Assembly (NCBI RefSeq): GCF_004210375.1
Contig: NC_134825.1
Location: forward strand, 69,803,558 to 69,867,557
DNA: 64,000 nucleotides
Source: Tachypleus tridentatus
Taxonomy: Eukaryota > Arthropoda > Merostomata > Xiphosura > Limulidae
Direction: 5' to 3'
Shown here: piece after piece, positions 1 to 11,429 of the stretch
Numbering within the stretch: position 1 is the first letter of the stretch
Layout of the letters: each line of letters begins with the position of its first letter
The notes under the pieces: model-generated
What the model was told of the DNA's origin: nothing
Database searches by the model: none
Seen by the model: only the letters and a program-made list of their open reading frames with translations
Position numbers and translations under genes: made by a program

Positions 1-1141
1 TTTAAACATTCAACGAAATAAAATAAAAACAAGGAAATATTTCTATACGTTTTTCAGTTGGTTTTTTAATTTCGCACAAAGCTATTCGAGGGCTATCTGT
101 GCTAGCCGTCCCTAATTTAGTAGTGTAAGACTAGAGTGAAGGCAGCTAGTCATCACTACCCACCGCCAACTCTTGGGCTACTCTTTAAACAACGAATAGT
201 GGGACTGACCGTCACATTATAACGTTCCTACGGCTGAAAGGGCGAGCATGTTTGGCGCAACGGGAATGCGAACCCGCGACCCTCGGATTACGAGTCGCAC
301 GCCTTAACACGCTTGGCCATGCCGGGCACTCTATTTATATAATTAATTTTTAAAATACATACGAATATTATGCAACATTATACTGATTGCAATATATAAA
401 TTTTGGGAGTATTAGTTGGTATATTTGATAGATATTACATGTGTCTAATGAAATATATGCCTGAAGGTTTAATTTGGCTTGTTTTTGTTTCTGGAAGTTA
501 ATTAGTTGCTTTTTAGGATCGATACCATTTGTTTGACTAATAACATAAAAATAGTATTCAGTTGTTTATTAAATGACAAACCCTAGCATTAACTGCTTCT
601 AGATACAAGTTCGTTAAAACGTTTAGAAGTTTAAGAAATTAAGGAGAGATTGTTTGTTGTGGAACGCAAGGGTACACAATGGTCCATATCTGTTGTGCTC
701 ACTTTAGGAATATAACTCTAAATATTAGTGTTATAAGCCCTTAAAGATTGAAGCTGAAACACAGAGAGATTATAAAAGGAGAGACAATATATTTATTGAT
801 CCATGCATACTGGTTGTTTATAGTTAATTAAAGACAACAGTTAGAAACAACAAAAGTGTAGAAATAACAAAATCAACACAAAATCTTGAATTTAACCTAA
901 TAAACCTTTTTTTTTTAAAACTATGTTAAAAACAAATCTAAATGAAACAAAGTTGGTTTGTTGAGTAGCCATTGTTCTAAAACTCGAAGAGTTGAAAAAA
1001 GTTTTTGAGAACAACCGTCTCTGGATAAATTAAGAAGTATCAAGTTGGTCTATTAAGAACAATTGGTTTCTTTAATATTGAATGTTCCTTAGGCTGTGAG
1101 AATACGATAAATTCAAGTTGTTTAGTTATAAAAAAATAACT
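1..1141. repeat. Direct repeat, copy 1 (1.14 kb)
   Basis: This block recurs at 3038-4180 in the same orientation. By eye there are roughly a dozen substitutions and a few one-base indels, so identity is near 98-99%. The right edge is sharp: after the shared A-rich run and 'ATAACT' the two copies part company. The left edge is cut off by the window, so the true unit may be longer. It carries a SINE-A at the same place in both copies, so the SINE was there before duplication. No coding capacity is recognised. A long terminal repeat is possible in principle, but I see no TG...CA ends, primer site or polymerase between the copies. Confidence 0.9.
61..327 (-). mobile_element. SINE-A copy inside direct repeat copy 1
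   Basis: Nearly full-length and antisense. It reads from the T-rich tail at 61 to the tRNA-like head ending 'GGCCATGCCGGGC' at 327. The B-box region (GGTTCGCATTCC on the minus strand) is intact. It differs from its duplicate at 3100-3366 at only a few bases. Confidence 0.9.
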
Positions 1142-3037
1142 CGGTTGCCTCTTTTACCGTGCAGGAGTGATGTGTGAATACTTGTGGTGAGCTACCGTGC
1201 TTCTCTCTGTGTGAGTAATAGCCTCTTAATGAATTTTATGCATTTAATACATGGGTATATATATATACACACTCACGTATATATCTTTAAACCAATGAAT
1301 CACAAATTGATTAGAATCGAGTCTATGTTTTATCTTGTATCAGTTAGCACAGAACTAACCCTCTCTTTATATATTTTTATATTTACATTTAACGATTTTG
1401 GAATTGCATGATTTTTAATGAGGATAGTGTTACTATCTACCATGCTGTACGGTATTGGTAAGTATAGTGTCACTAATTTCTAATTATTAGTCATACTTTT
1501 GTCGTTCTTCAATTGGTTCCCAAAGAAACTACATGAATATTCCCCGTGTGAAACAATAAAACATGGAAACGTTCTAACATTGAATGAATATGGTTTTATA
1601 AAGTATAGAAATATTTCTGTTAAAACAACCTGTTGTAAAGTGTATCAAGGTAAGTTTTTCAACACGAAACAAAATAAATTAGGTAAAAAAAATATCTTCC
1701 ATCAATCTTCAAGCACTTCAGTCATCTTTAAAATGTACCGGTAAACAATAAAACATATTACTGGTTAGAGCGGATAATACTCAAAACTTCGCCATCTTAA
1801 AACAAATTTTATGATGAATGTTAAATAAGACAACTAGTTAGCGCATATTTTTTTAACTCTTGCTATGGGTTTAAAAATAGGTTATTGTTTATTGTATATC
1901 TCTTAACTTTCTGCTAACGTTAAAATTATTTTGATAAACAGTCCTGAAAATGATTTTGATGAGCCTAAACGAGGATTAACGTGTAATGTATACATTTTGA
2001 AATATTTGCCATCTCTAAAAGTAGGGCTCATTAATTTATATTCGCACCATGATTATTACCTTTAAAACGGGTTTGACTAGCATTAAACAGGACTATTGGT
2101 TCGACTATATTCTCCAACTGTTTTTATTTCTTAAAACGGTTTTTACGAGATTAAATCCAGGAATACTGGATTGTGTACATTCTCAGATTTTCGTAATAAT
2201 TAAAACAACACTGATGAGCTTAAAACAAGATTACGTAGCTGAAATATATTCCACAAAGATTTCCACGCCTTAAAAGGTTTTCTTAAGCTTAAAACAAGAT
2301 TATTGGTTCGTATATATTATCCATATATAGAGAAATATCGTTGGTTAATGTAGGGTTCCCAAACTTTCTCAACATGAGGTCTCTCAGAACATTTTTCATC
2401 TTGACTGTGGCCTCACACGAAATGAATCTGTTGTTAAAGACTATGTTAGTAATATTGTGGATACAGTATATTTGCCTCGCTACGACAGATTTCTGCGGCC
2501 GTTTTTGTAGAACTTCTAGTGTAACGCGTATCTCAGGATGTTTTCCATCATTAAAACTCTCTTAACGAGCTTCCAATGACATTGCTAGTTAGGATATGTT
2601 CCCAACATTTTTGAAACAGGAAAATGATTTTTTAAATATATTCTCAAACTCTTTGCCATATTTTAAACGTTTTTAACGAAACTAAAACATTATTAGTTAT
2701 TGTATATCCCTAATATGTTTTACCACTTACCGCTTTTGATGAACGTGAAACAGTATTATGGGTCAGTACACAGTTTCTAAAATTATTGCTGTCCTTAAAA
2801 CGGTTACTGATTTGCGTATATATTCGAGACTTTTGAAAGAGTTTTGATGTGTATAACAAACATTTTCTATAACAGAAATTCTCGTAATACCCATATGACA
2901 AAAGTAAACAATAATGTATTTTGTTTTACGTTGTAACTTAATTATATAATTTAAATTATTAGACGACATGTATTTTTTTACTATGTGTATAAATTATCCG
3001 AAGCTGTTATTTTCGTAACAAATAACTTGCGTTAGTT
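1142..3037. other. Spacer between the direct repeats; diverged short repeats
   Basis: No gene is recognised. The stretch 1870-2740 holds several old, diverged copies of a phrase like 'TTAAAACAAGATTATTGGTT' followed by 'TATATTCTCC' or 'TGTATATCCC' (near 1870, 2078, 2224, 2290 and 2690). This suggests an ancient tandem array with a period of tens of bases. ORFs of 60-80 codons here have repeat-driven composition and no similarity I know, so I do not call them genes. Confidence 0.4.
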
Positions 3038-4180
3038 TTTAAACATTCAACGAAATAAAATAAAAACAAGGAAATATTTCTATACGTTTTTTCAGTTGGT
3101 TTTTTTAATTTCGCACAAAGCTATTCGAGGGCTATCTGTGCTAGCCGTCCCTAATTTAGTAGTGTAAGACTAGAGTGAAGGCAGCTAGTCATCACTACCC
3201 ACCGCCAACTCTTGGGCTACTCTTTAAACAACGAATAGTGGGACTGACCGTCACATTATAACGTCCCCACGGCTGAAAGGGCGAGCATGTTTGGCGCAAC
3301 GGGATTGCGAACCCGCGACCCTCGGATTACGAGTCGCACGCCTTAACACGCTTGGCCATGCCGGGCACTCTATTTATATAATTAATTTTTAAAAATACAT
3401 ACGAATATTATGCAACATTATACTGATTGCAATATATAAATTTTGGGAGTATTAGTTGGTATATTTGATAGATATTACATGTGTCTAATGAAATATATGC
3501 CTGAAGGTTTAATTTGGCTTGTTTTTGTTTCTGGAAGTTAATTAGTTGTTCTTTAGGATCGATACCATTTGTTTGACTAATAACATAAAAATAGTATTCA
3601 GTTGTTTATTAAATGACAAACCATAGTATTAACTGCTTCTAGATACAAGTTCGTTAAAAACGTTTAGAAGTTTAAGAAATTAAGGAGAGATTGTTTGTTG
3701 TGGAACGCAAGGGTACACAATGGTCCATATCTGTTGTGCTCACTTTAGGAATATAACTCTAAATATTAGTGTTATAAGCCCTTAAAGATTGAAGCTGAAA
3801 CACAGAGAGATTATAAAAGGAGAGACAAGATATTTATTGATCCATGCATACTGGTTGTTTATAGTTAATTAAAGACAACAGTTAGAAACAACAAAAGTGT
3901 AGAAATAACAAAATCAACACAAAATCTTGAATTTAACCTAATAAACCTTTTTTTTTAAACTATGTTAAAAACAAATCTCAATGAAACAAAGTTGGTTTGT
4001 TGAGTAGCCATTGTTCTAAAACTCGAAGAGTTGAAAAAAGTTTTTGAGAACAACCGTCTCTGGATAAATAAAGAAGTATCAAGTTGGTCTATTAAGAACA
4101 ATTGGTTTCTTTAATATTGAATGTTCCTTAGGCTGTGAGAATACGATAAATTCAAGATGTTTAGTTATAAAAAAATAACT
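3038..4180. repeat. Direct repeat, copy 2 (1.14 kb)
   Basis: Second copy of the block that opens the window, with an offset of 3037 bases at its start and about 3040 at its end. It is preceded by 'GCGTTAGTTT' and followed by unrelated sequence beginning 'TTGTGCTGAG'. The spacer that follows copy 1 does not follow copy 2, so this is not a simple tandem duplication of a 3 kb unit. Confidence 0.9.
3100..3366 (-). mobile_element. SINE-A copy inside direct repeat copy 2
   Basis: Same antisense SINE as at 61-327, duplicated with its flanks. It differs by, for example, GTTCCTACGG against GTCCCCACGG near the middle of the element. Confidence 0.9.
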
Positions 4181-5530
4181 TTGTGCTGAGTGAATAAATG
4201 ACAAATAATATCTACCCGTTGAATGTTCCTTGCTTAGTATCAGGAACATGAACCTCTTCTGTGAAAGTTGATTTGCTCTGAGAAATTAAAACAGTTAAAT
4301 TTTGGTCTATTGAATACATCCTACACAGGGAGTATTTGGACTTTCAAGTTCGCCTGTTGAAAATACATTGTTCTGGAAATGAAGAAAATGACTTCACCTT
4401 GTCCTGTTGAGGAAAACAAACAAACAAAGTTCTCTAAGTATGAAACAGATTATGTATACTGCTCTAGCAGTATAATTATAACTTTAACATGGGCTACTTT
4501 AGGAATATATGGGGATTGTAATTTATCCTCTTAGAAATATATTGTTTTGAAAATACAAAGAAAACTTCGAAGCGTGCTGTGAAGAGTAGATTGCTCTAGG
4601 AATATAAAGAGAGAAAGAAATTACCATGTTCGATGTTTCCTGCTTTGTGCGTATTTCAAGCTGATTATTGGTACATGAAAGGCACTTTTAATCGATCATT
4701 TGTATAAACTTTGATCTGGAAGCACATGGAGACTTCATGATTGGCTGTTACCGAGAGTCTGTTGTGGGAATATGAAATCTAAGATTACATAGAAACTTTC
4801 AAGATAGAACGTAAAGAACAACTCACCTTAGGAGTGAACAAAATATTCATCCTAACCATTTCATGTTACTCCATTAGTTAAGAAACATGTGTTTGAAGTT
4901 TACGTTTTATGCTAGTCCAGCCATACTTCGACGGGATTTTTTTTAGCTAAGGAAAGCATGGTAGTCTACTATATTCTCTGATAGCCTATTACTAGTTACA
5001 AAACCAAGATGCTTCAACTTCAATTTAATGTTAATCTTTTGTGACAACTTAAGACCTTGGTAAAAAGAACATGTTTCAGATTTTAGATTCTTAAAGCACT
5101 AAATAAAATACACTGTTTGAGTTTTTGCTTGACATGAATAGCACAAAAATTAAAATGCCATGTTTTTAGCTTTGTTATGTTACTTAAGTGCTACTGCTAC
5201 TTAACTGTGTGGGAAATCTTAAAAGGTGTAGCATTTGTTATTTAGTTTGGTACTTTAAGCTTACTTGTGTAGCACAGAATAGCACTGTGAGATTTTGTTT
5301 TTCTTTACTTTTTTGTGTGTATCAGAAAACTATATTGTTAAATCAAAATGATTTAGTTTTATCCTGTAAAAGAAAAAAAAATGCTTTCATACATTTAAAA
5401 GCGATATAATATCTTTCATAACTATCGTAATGTTTCATTCTTGAGTTTTACTGAGAAATAATAAATAGTGGAGTTCACATTCACTTTTAATTTAAAATAT
5501 CCATTTTTGAAATGGCACATCGATATGTCT
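4181..5530. other. Intergenic; diverged short repeats, no gene seen
   Basis: From 4250 to 4850 a loose motif recurs: 'TTG.TCTGTTGA' or 'GTAGATTGCTCT', then 'GGAATATAAAGAG' or 'GGAAATGAAG', then 'ACTTCA'. Similar phrases occur in the direct repeats near 640-1110 and 3680-4130. The pattern looks like an old degraded minisatellite of about 60 bp. A 20-base near-palindrome with arms TATACTGCT/AGCAGTATA lies at 4455-4474. No exon is supported. Confidence 0.35.
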
Positions 5531-6720
5531 ATGGACTTCAGATGGTTGAGACCGGATTTTGGTGCTCGTGATGGACAGAGCAAAAATAGCCCATTATGTA
5601 GCTATATACTTATCTATAAAAAAACAAAGTGTTTCAAAAAATTATTTTTTCACCAAACGTACCATGCAGTACTTTGTTGTTTTTTTAAATTGCGAATTTT
5701 TCCCCATATTATTGGTGTAGAAACACACACATACACACACTTCTGACGTACTCCTTTCAAAATGGAATTATTTTTACTAAACTTCCAATATTTAATTCAA
5801 GATCTGTAGTAAAATTTCCAGCGATATTAAATATTATTTTACTTCTTGAGAAAAGAACGTTAATACAAGGACTTGAGATATTCTTCAATTTAGAATTTTA
5901 TTTTACAAAATTTAACCGATTTTAAAATTTGTTATTATTTCGTATAAGAAACATTTTTGAGTTTTAGCTTTAAAAAATGACATATTTTTCATGAAAATAG
6001 TAACGTTTAATTTTTGAGTTTTGCTAATACATAATCGGACTACGCGATTTCGCATTTATTCTGATTTAAAATATGCAGTTGTCTCGTATCTGAAAAAAAA
6101 CACAATTTTCCCACCAAACTACCATATATTTTGTGATGAATTTTATTTTGATATTAAAGGCCTACTAAGATGTGTTTCATGTACGTTTTACAAAATGTAA
6201 CTATTTTTCATCAAAATCGATAATAATTAAACCACGATATGTGGTGTAAATTCCCTTGTGTTAGTTATTTATATACTTCCAAAAAACGAAAGTTGGTAAA
6301 GAGGCTACAAAAAGGGAAATTGTAGTACAAAATTCATACACGTAGAGGGTTATTATAGGTTATTATTATAGCTCCTACCAAAATTTAGCCCATTATTTGT
6401 TTTGTTTTTAGTTTTAAGAGTGAAATAATGTTTTTTCATTAAAGTTTTGAGACTTAATTTTAAACGTTATGTAAGAAATAAAGGATATCGGAGATTTCAC
6501 ACTGAATTTTGATTTAAAATACCCAATTTTTTCCATGTTTAAGAAACAATTATTTTTCTTTTAATTGTGGGAAAGAAAATTTGTTGTTTTTTTTCTTTTA
6601 AAAGCAGTATAATATTTTTCATTAACTGTCATAATATTTCATTCTTGGAGTTTTTTAAGAAATAAAGAGAATTGGAGATTTCACGCTTAATTTTGCTTTC
6701 AAAATACTCACTTTTTGGCC
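5340..6720. repeat. Old diverged repeats with a 'GGAGATTTCAC' module
   Basis: A module recurs with drift: 'TTTCATTCTTGAGTTTT', then 'AAGAAATAA', then 'GGAGATTTCAC', then 'TTTAAAATACCCA'. I see it near 5420-5510, 5998-6080, 6430-6530 and 6615-6715. Spacing is irregular (about 580, 430 and 185 bases), so later indels or insertions broke the array. No coding potential. Confidence 0.45.
5530..5630 (+). mobile_element. SINE-C fragment
   Basis: Partial and diverged. It contains 'ACCGGATTTTGGTGCTCGTG', then 'GGACAGAGCA', then 'ATAGCCCATTATGTAGCT', the order found in the downstream half of SINE-C. The tRNA-like head is missing or unrecognisable. Confidence 0.55.
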
Positions 6721-6735
6721 AGTTTGATATAAATT

Positions 6736-7165
6736 CCAGTGGCACAGTGGTATGTCTGCGAACTTACAACGCTAGAATCCGGGGGCCCGGCATGGCCAAG
6801 CACGTAAGGCGTGCGACTCGTAATCCGAGGGTCGCGGGTTCGCGCCCGAGTCGCGCTAAACATGCTCGCCCTCCCAGCCGTGGGGGCGTATAATGTGACG
6901 GTCAATCCCACTATTCGTTGGTAAAAGAGTAGCCCAAGAGTTGGCGGTGGGTGGTGATGACTAGCTGCCTTCCCTCTAGTCTTACACTGCTAAATTAGGG
7001 ACGGCTAGCACAGATAGCCCTCGAGTAGCTTTGTGCGAAATTCCAAAAAACAAACAAACAAAACAAACAAACTAGAATCCGGGTTTTGACACCCGTGATG
7101 AGCAGAGCACACATAGCTCTTTGTGTAGCTTTGTGCTTAACTACAAATAAACAAACAAATACATT
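6736..7165 (+). mobile_element. SINE-C copy split by a SINE-A
   Basis: The head ('CCAGTGGCACAGTGGTATGT', then 'CTTACAACGCTAGAATCCGGG') is at 6736-6783. The rest ('TTTTGACACCCGTGATGAGC', 'TAGCTTTGTGCTTAACTAC' and an AAAC-type tail) resumes at 7084. The gap is filled exactly by a SINE-A with a 12-base target-site duplication, so the SINE-C is older. Confidence 0.9.
6784..7071 (+). mobile_element. SINE-A, full length, nested in SINE-C (reference copy)
   Basis: tRNA-derived SINE, complete. The head (about 6784-6862) starts 'GCCCGGCATGGCC', has an A-box-like segment (TGGCCAAGCACG) and a B box (GGTTCGCGCCC), and ends 'AAACATGCTCGCCC'. Between the boxes 'CTCGTAA' would form an anticodon loop reading CGT. 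The roughly 200-base body contains 'GTTGGCGGTGGGTGGTGATG' and 'AAATTAGGGACGGCTAGC', then the conserved 'CAGATAGCCCTCGAGTAGCTT', then a CAAA-repeat tail. The 12-base target-site duplication CTAGAATCCGGG is at 6772-6783 and 7072-7083. Such elements are transcribed by RNA polymerase III from the internal boxes and move using a LINE's enzymes (family knowledge). Confidence 0.93.
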
Positions 7166-7400
7166 TTAACCTCTTAAGTTGGAGTTTAAGGATTTTTGTT
7201 TGAAGCTAATGGACTCAATACAAACTTCGCGTTCGCGTGTGCCTGAGAATATTTAAAAGCTACAATATTCTAAATGCATAAAAAGTAACTGATCTTTACT
7301 AACCGATTTACTCAGTATATGATCGATCTCACTAAAATGTGTTTTCATACCACCAGTACCTTAAAGAAGATCTAAGTAAATTTGAATATGGGAGAAGTAC

Positions 7401-7795
7401 TACGAGGTCTGTTAAAAAAATACGCGGACTGACGTCATAAAACAAAATGTACTTTATTTAGAAGTTACAGGTCTGGGACCCCTTCAAAGTACTCTCCTCC
7501 CCAACGCACACACTTATCCCAACGGTGTTTCCATTTGTTGAAACAGTCATGGTACGCTTCTTTTGTAATGTCTTCCAGCTTCTTCGTCGCATTTGCCTTA
7601 ATCTCGGGAATCGTCTCAAATCTTCTTCCTTTCAAGGGTCTTTTGAGTTTGGGGAACAAGAAAAAATCGCAAGGAGCAAGGTCAGGTGAGTAGGGGGGGA
7701 GGGGAAGAACAGTGATCGACTGTTTGGCCAAAAACTCACGAGTTCTGAGGGCTGAATTTCGCAGCAACGCGTTGCATCTTCAATTTTTCGATCAA
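7401..7795 (-). pseudogene. mariner transposase, C-terminal fragment, with one inverted terminal repeat
   Basis: The minus strand encodes the C-terminal third of a mariner (DD34D-type) transposase. It reads SALRTREFLAK, then YSPDLAPCDFFLFPKLK with the third catalytic Asp, then LKGRRFETIPEIKANATKKL and a C-terminal WDKCVRWGGEYFEG. The upstream block that should read DNAPAH reads RCNALLR, so the second catalytic Asp is lost. Similarity stops near 7795. The mariner-type terminal repeat follows the coding end at 7401-7440 (TACGAGGTCTGTTAAAAAAA, then TACGCGGACT). I find no partner repeat within the next kilobase, so the 5' two thirds are deleted. Inactive. Confidence 0.9.
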
Positions 7796-9760
7796 AATCT
7801 TGTAACAAGATTTATCTACTGTATAAATTGTAAATTTAGGCGTTCATTTAATGAAACCTTTCTTAAGTTATAGTAATTACACTTTACTAGTTATAAATTT
7901 AATTTATGTATTAACGGGTCTGTATTATATCAGCAACAACAGCGCCCTCTTAACTAAATGTATCTCTTGAATCAAGACCACTCCAATAGAGGGAAACACT
8001 TGACATGTGCACACTGAGGTAGCCATAACCAGGTTAAAATACATTATGTTTTCCTCTTGTTAACAAGATAACAAAAAAATTTGAATTTGGTAATGGACCA
8101 CAATTTTTTTCCACAAGCATATTACATTTGACATCTGTTTTCATGAGAAGTATGGCTGACTAAAATGGAACCACGGTAATCCTATTCCACTGCAAATTTT
8201 CCAGGTCTTCTGATGCAGCTCCATTAAACATTTTGTGTCTGTATTCTGCCTACCTAAACATGGTCTTGAAAAGAGAGTTCTCGCACAATCTGAAGTTTGT
8301 AACAGGTTTTGCCATAGTGCCGTCGGTCTCGCTAGCTGTACCAGTACTCGAGCATATCTAATCTTGTAACTGGAGCAGTTAGAAATTACCAGTCTGTTCT
8401 CATGGGAAAATTGTTTTATACCAAACCGAATTGTCAAATATATGTCCCATGTGATATGACAACTATGGCGATGAATCAGTTGAAACCTAGGCTTTCTTTT
8501 AGTTATAAATTTAATGCGAGTCGGCCTCAGAAAAACTTATATAATGTTACAAGTTTCTTTATTATCTAAGGTTTGATGTCAAATTTGTTCATTTACCATA
8601 ACAATTAAGTAGTTTAATTATATATTGAATGCAACTAACCAAAAGGTCATGACATGCGCAGTTTGGCCTGCTCAAATGCTAAGAATTAATCACGCATGCA
8701 TCTACCTAACGCGCAATCGGTCACATAGGCACATTCTAGTTCTCTCCCAGAGCGTGAGAGTGACCAGTTTCCCATATTTTATGCTAAAGCCGGTTTTCAT
8801 AGTGAAATTCGCTTATTGACTAAAGTATGAACACAAAACTAACACATCAAATATTTATAATTCTGTGAAAAGTGAAGCTGAAATATCAGAAGAGGCATTT
8901 TGTCAAAATCTCCCAAGATGAAACATGTGATAACAGATATTATTCTGAGTATATGGTATACTATGAACCAATACCACTACTGGACGCTGAGTACTGCCTA
9001 TACAGGTAGTGTAACGAATACATCACTGGCCTGTAGAAAGTTCTCTTGTTTGTTTTAGAATGTACAAGTGAAACACACAAATAATTATGTTCACATAGCC
9101 CTTCTAATTTCAAACTGTGAAAACAGAGGAAAGGAAAGTAGTCAAAAATACACAACGCCAACTCTTTGGCTACTGTTGTCTGTCGAAATAGCGGTCGCTA
9201 CTTGTATAGCGCATCCATTGCTTCAAATTATTGGGCGCGTTTTTGTAGCAAGCCACAATTCCTCAGATAGATTGACATGCTAACCATTTATGATGCCCTG
9301 CCAGAAAATGCTGCTCAAATGTGTGGTCCAAGAACGATTTAACTACAAAGAAACTAAAGCAAATAAAACAATGATACAAAAAAATTCGAACAAATTTCAA
9401 GGTGGAGACATAGGAGGGTAAGAATATTTCATATGTTTGTGTTAAGATTCTATAATAATAATGATAATATATATATACATAATAAAACTGATATATGTCA
9501 GCTCAACGTAATTTTCTAGTAATAACTTCACATACAACTTACACATTATTTTTTCGCTGGATGCGAACATTGCACATTGAGACAAGTACACGAGCACACC
9601 TAACTGACTTATTTAAAACTGTAAAAAAACGTTTAAGAAGAGTTTATACAACTTTGTGTTCAAATGGTTGAAAAATACAAACGCAACATAACTGATCACA
9701 TTCAGAGTTTTGCTACCAAACACGTTTTTTATTTGTCCGTGTGTCAATCTAATTGGTGAT
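7796..9760. other. Intergenic, no gene recognised
   Basis: Mostly unique-looking sequence. A 98-codon open frame on the minus strand (8141-8437) has no ATG-proximal context, splice logic or similarity that I know. The segment 8640-8780 is less AT-rich and carries several GCGC or CATGCGC-type CpG sites (GCGCAATCGG, AGCGTGAGAG), but has no recognisable product. A short ATAATA/TATATA microsatellite sits near 9450-9480. Confidence 0.4.
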
Positions 9761-9771
9761 TAGGAATTCTT

Positions 9772-10053
9772 GGCCTGGTATGGCCAAGTGCGTAAGGCGT
9801 GTGACTCGTAATCCGAGGGTCGCGGGTTCGCGCCCGCGTCGCGCTAAACATGCTCGCCCTCCCAGCCGTGGGGGCGTATAATGTGACGATCAATCCCACT
9901 ATTCGTTGGTAAAAGAGTAGCCCAAGAGTTGGCGGTGGGTGGTGATGACTAGCTGCCTTCCCTCTAGTCTTACACTACTAAATTAGGGAGGGCTAGCACA
10001 GATAGCCCTCGAGTAGCTTTGTGCGAAATTCCAAAACAAACAAACAAACAAAA
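9772..10053 (+). mobile_element. SINE-A, full length with target-site duplication
   Basis: Intact head ('GGCCTGGTATGGCCAAGTGC', B box GGTTCGCGCCC), body and CAAA tail. The 11-base target-site duplication TAGGAATTCTT lies at 9761-9771 and 10054-10064. It closely matches the 6784 copy, including 'CGCGCCCG' in the B-box region, so the two probably belong to one young subfamily. Confidence 0.93.
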
Positions 10054-10146
10054 TAGGAATTCTTAATAACACAGACTACGAGCACTCATACAGTCACTGT
10101 AACTTTGCAGTATATGTTTGGGTTTACTTGCTATATTTTTATGTGT

Positions 10147-10268
10147 TTGAGTGTTCTTCTTATAGCAAAGCCACATCGGGCTATCTGCTGAGCCCATCGA
10201 GGGGAATCGAACCGCTGATTTTAACGTTGTAAATCTGTAGACTTACCACTGTACTAGTAGGGGGGCAG
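10147..10268 (-). mobile_element. SINE-B, full length (reference copy)
   Basis: Antisense. On the minus strand it begins with a run of C's followed by TACTAGTACAGTGGTAAGTC (A-box region), then 'TTTACAACGTTAAAATCAG', the B box GGTTCGATTCC, 'CCTCGATGGGCTCAGCAGAT', 'AGCCCGATGTGGCTTTGCTA' and 'TAAGAAGAA'. It is about 110 bases, shorter than SINE-A, with a head followed almost directly by the shared 3' domain. The tail in other copies is a GT/CA microsatellite. Confidence 0.9.
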
Positions 10269-10626
10269 GTATAGTTTTAATAAAATTATATTTCATCCGT
10301 CTTTTATTTTAAACATAGAATGATAGTAAGACACAACTAGCGAGACATAATAATTGTAATGGATGGAAACAGCTCTTTCAAAAGCTACAACTACTGAAAT
10401 AACTAAGTATATTAATTAGTTTCAAACATTCCCAAGAATGTAGTTGCCATACAACATAAACCCTTGTGTTGATATGGTTATAGTAATACGCGCTTTCAAT
10501 GAATGCTTGCCTTGTCTTAAGCCCCGCCCACATTGTCAAGTGTTGGCGACTTAATTGGCTCTTTCTTCTCTCTTGTTGCCATGTGCTCCCTCAAGTCGCT
10601 CGTAGTGAGCACAGCACAGATAGTGT

Positions 10627-10745
10627 GTGTGTTTTTCTTACAGCAAAGCCACATCGGGCTATCTGCTCAGCCCACCGAGGGGAATCGAACCCCTAATTTT
10701 AGCGTTGTATATCCGGAGACATACCGCTGTACTAGCGGGGAGCGA
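10627..10745 (-). mobile_element. SINE-B, inserted at a SINE-C tail
   Basis: Antisense full-length copy with GTGTGTGTG on its tail side at 10622-10632 and 'CTGTACTAGCGGGG' at its head end. The bases after it (GAGCACAG..., 'CGTCGTGTAGCTGGCTTAAT', ACACACAC) are the 3' part of a SINE-C. 'GAGCACAG' also occurs just before the SINE-B at 10608, consistent with a short target-site duplication inside a SINE-C. Confidence 0.8.
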
Positions 10746-10800
10746 GCACAGAAAACCCGTCGTGTAGCTGGCTTAATAACAAACACACACACACAAAGTC
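10740..10800 (+). mobile_element. SINE-C 3' fragment
   Basis: Holds 'GAGCACAGAAAACCCGTCGT', then 'GTAGCTGGCTTAATAAC' and an (AC)n tail, matching the end of SINE-C with a G in place of the usual T in TAGCTTTG. It is separated from any head by the neighbouring SINE-B. Confidence 0.6.
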
Positions 10801-11110
10801 TTCTATCGAAGAAACTAACTTAAGTTTTATCTTGTCCGGGAGAATGTAGGGTTTTATTTTTAATCTGTATTATTCCTACAGTCGGCTTTCTCTTTCACAT
10901 TTTTAAATTACTGACTTGCTTTAATGGTACACTACATAATAATTAGTTCTTTGACAAGGAACAGTAATGTTAGATAGGAAGGAATGAGGCCTTAGTTTAG
11001 TGATGATAAAATATTCTGCTATTCGCCAATGTTTTTAAATTAGAGGACAAGGACAGTAGTTAAAAAAAACATTAACTCCTGCTTTACTATTTAGTGGACG
11101 ACACAGAAGA

Positions 11111-11376
11111 TTGGTTTGGTTTTCGCGCAAAGCTACTCGAGGGCTATATACGCTAGCCGTCCCTAATTTAGCAGTGTAAGACTAGAGGGAAGGAAGCTAG
11201 TCATCACCACCCACTGCCAACTCTTGGGCTACTCTTTTACCAACGAATAATGGGATTGACCCTTCACATTGTAACGCCCCCACGACTGAAAGGACGAGTA
11301 TGTTTGGCGCGACGGGAATGCGAACCCGAGACCCTCAGATTACGAGTCGCACGCCTTAACACGCTTGGCCATGCCT
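11111..11376 (-). mobile_element. SINE-A, full length with target-site duplication
   Basis: Antisense, from the tail 'TTGGTTTGGTTTTCGCGCAA' to the head end 'GGCCATGCCTGA'. The 11-base target-site duplication GACACAGAAGA is at 11100-11110 and 11377-11387. Confidence 0.92.
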
Positions 11377-11429
11377 GACACAGAAGAGTTTCAACACAAT
11401 ACACTGAATGAAGCACTCAAATAGTTTTT

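Noticed and set aside
1-4180. LTR retrotransposon with 1.14 kb LTRs
   Set aside because: No gag or pol similarity, no recognisable primer site or polypurine tract in the 1.9 kb spacer, and the left end is outside the window. Kept only as a direct repeat.
6784-6862. tRNA gene (CGT anticodon-like loop, A and B boxes)
   Set aside because: It is the head of a SINE, continues into the standard SINE body, and is flanked by a target-site duplication. The acceptor stem does not pair properly.
8141-8437. 98-codon minus-strand frame
   Set aside because: No recognised domain, no supporting splice sites and ordinary composition; length is within chance for this AT content.
10499-10823. Frames of 65 and 96 codons around 10500-10820
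   Set aside because: They lie over a SINE-B and SINE-C tail; translation of repeats only.
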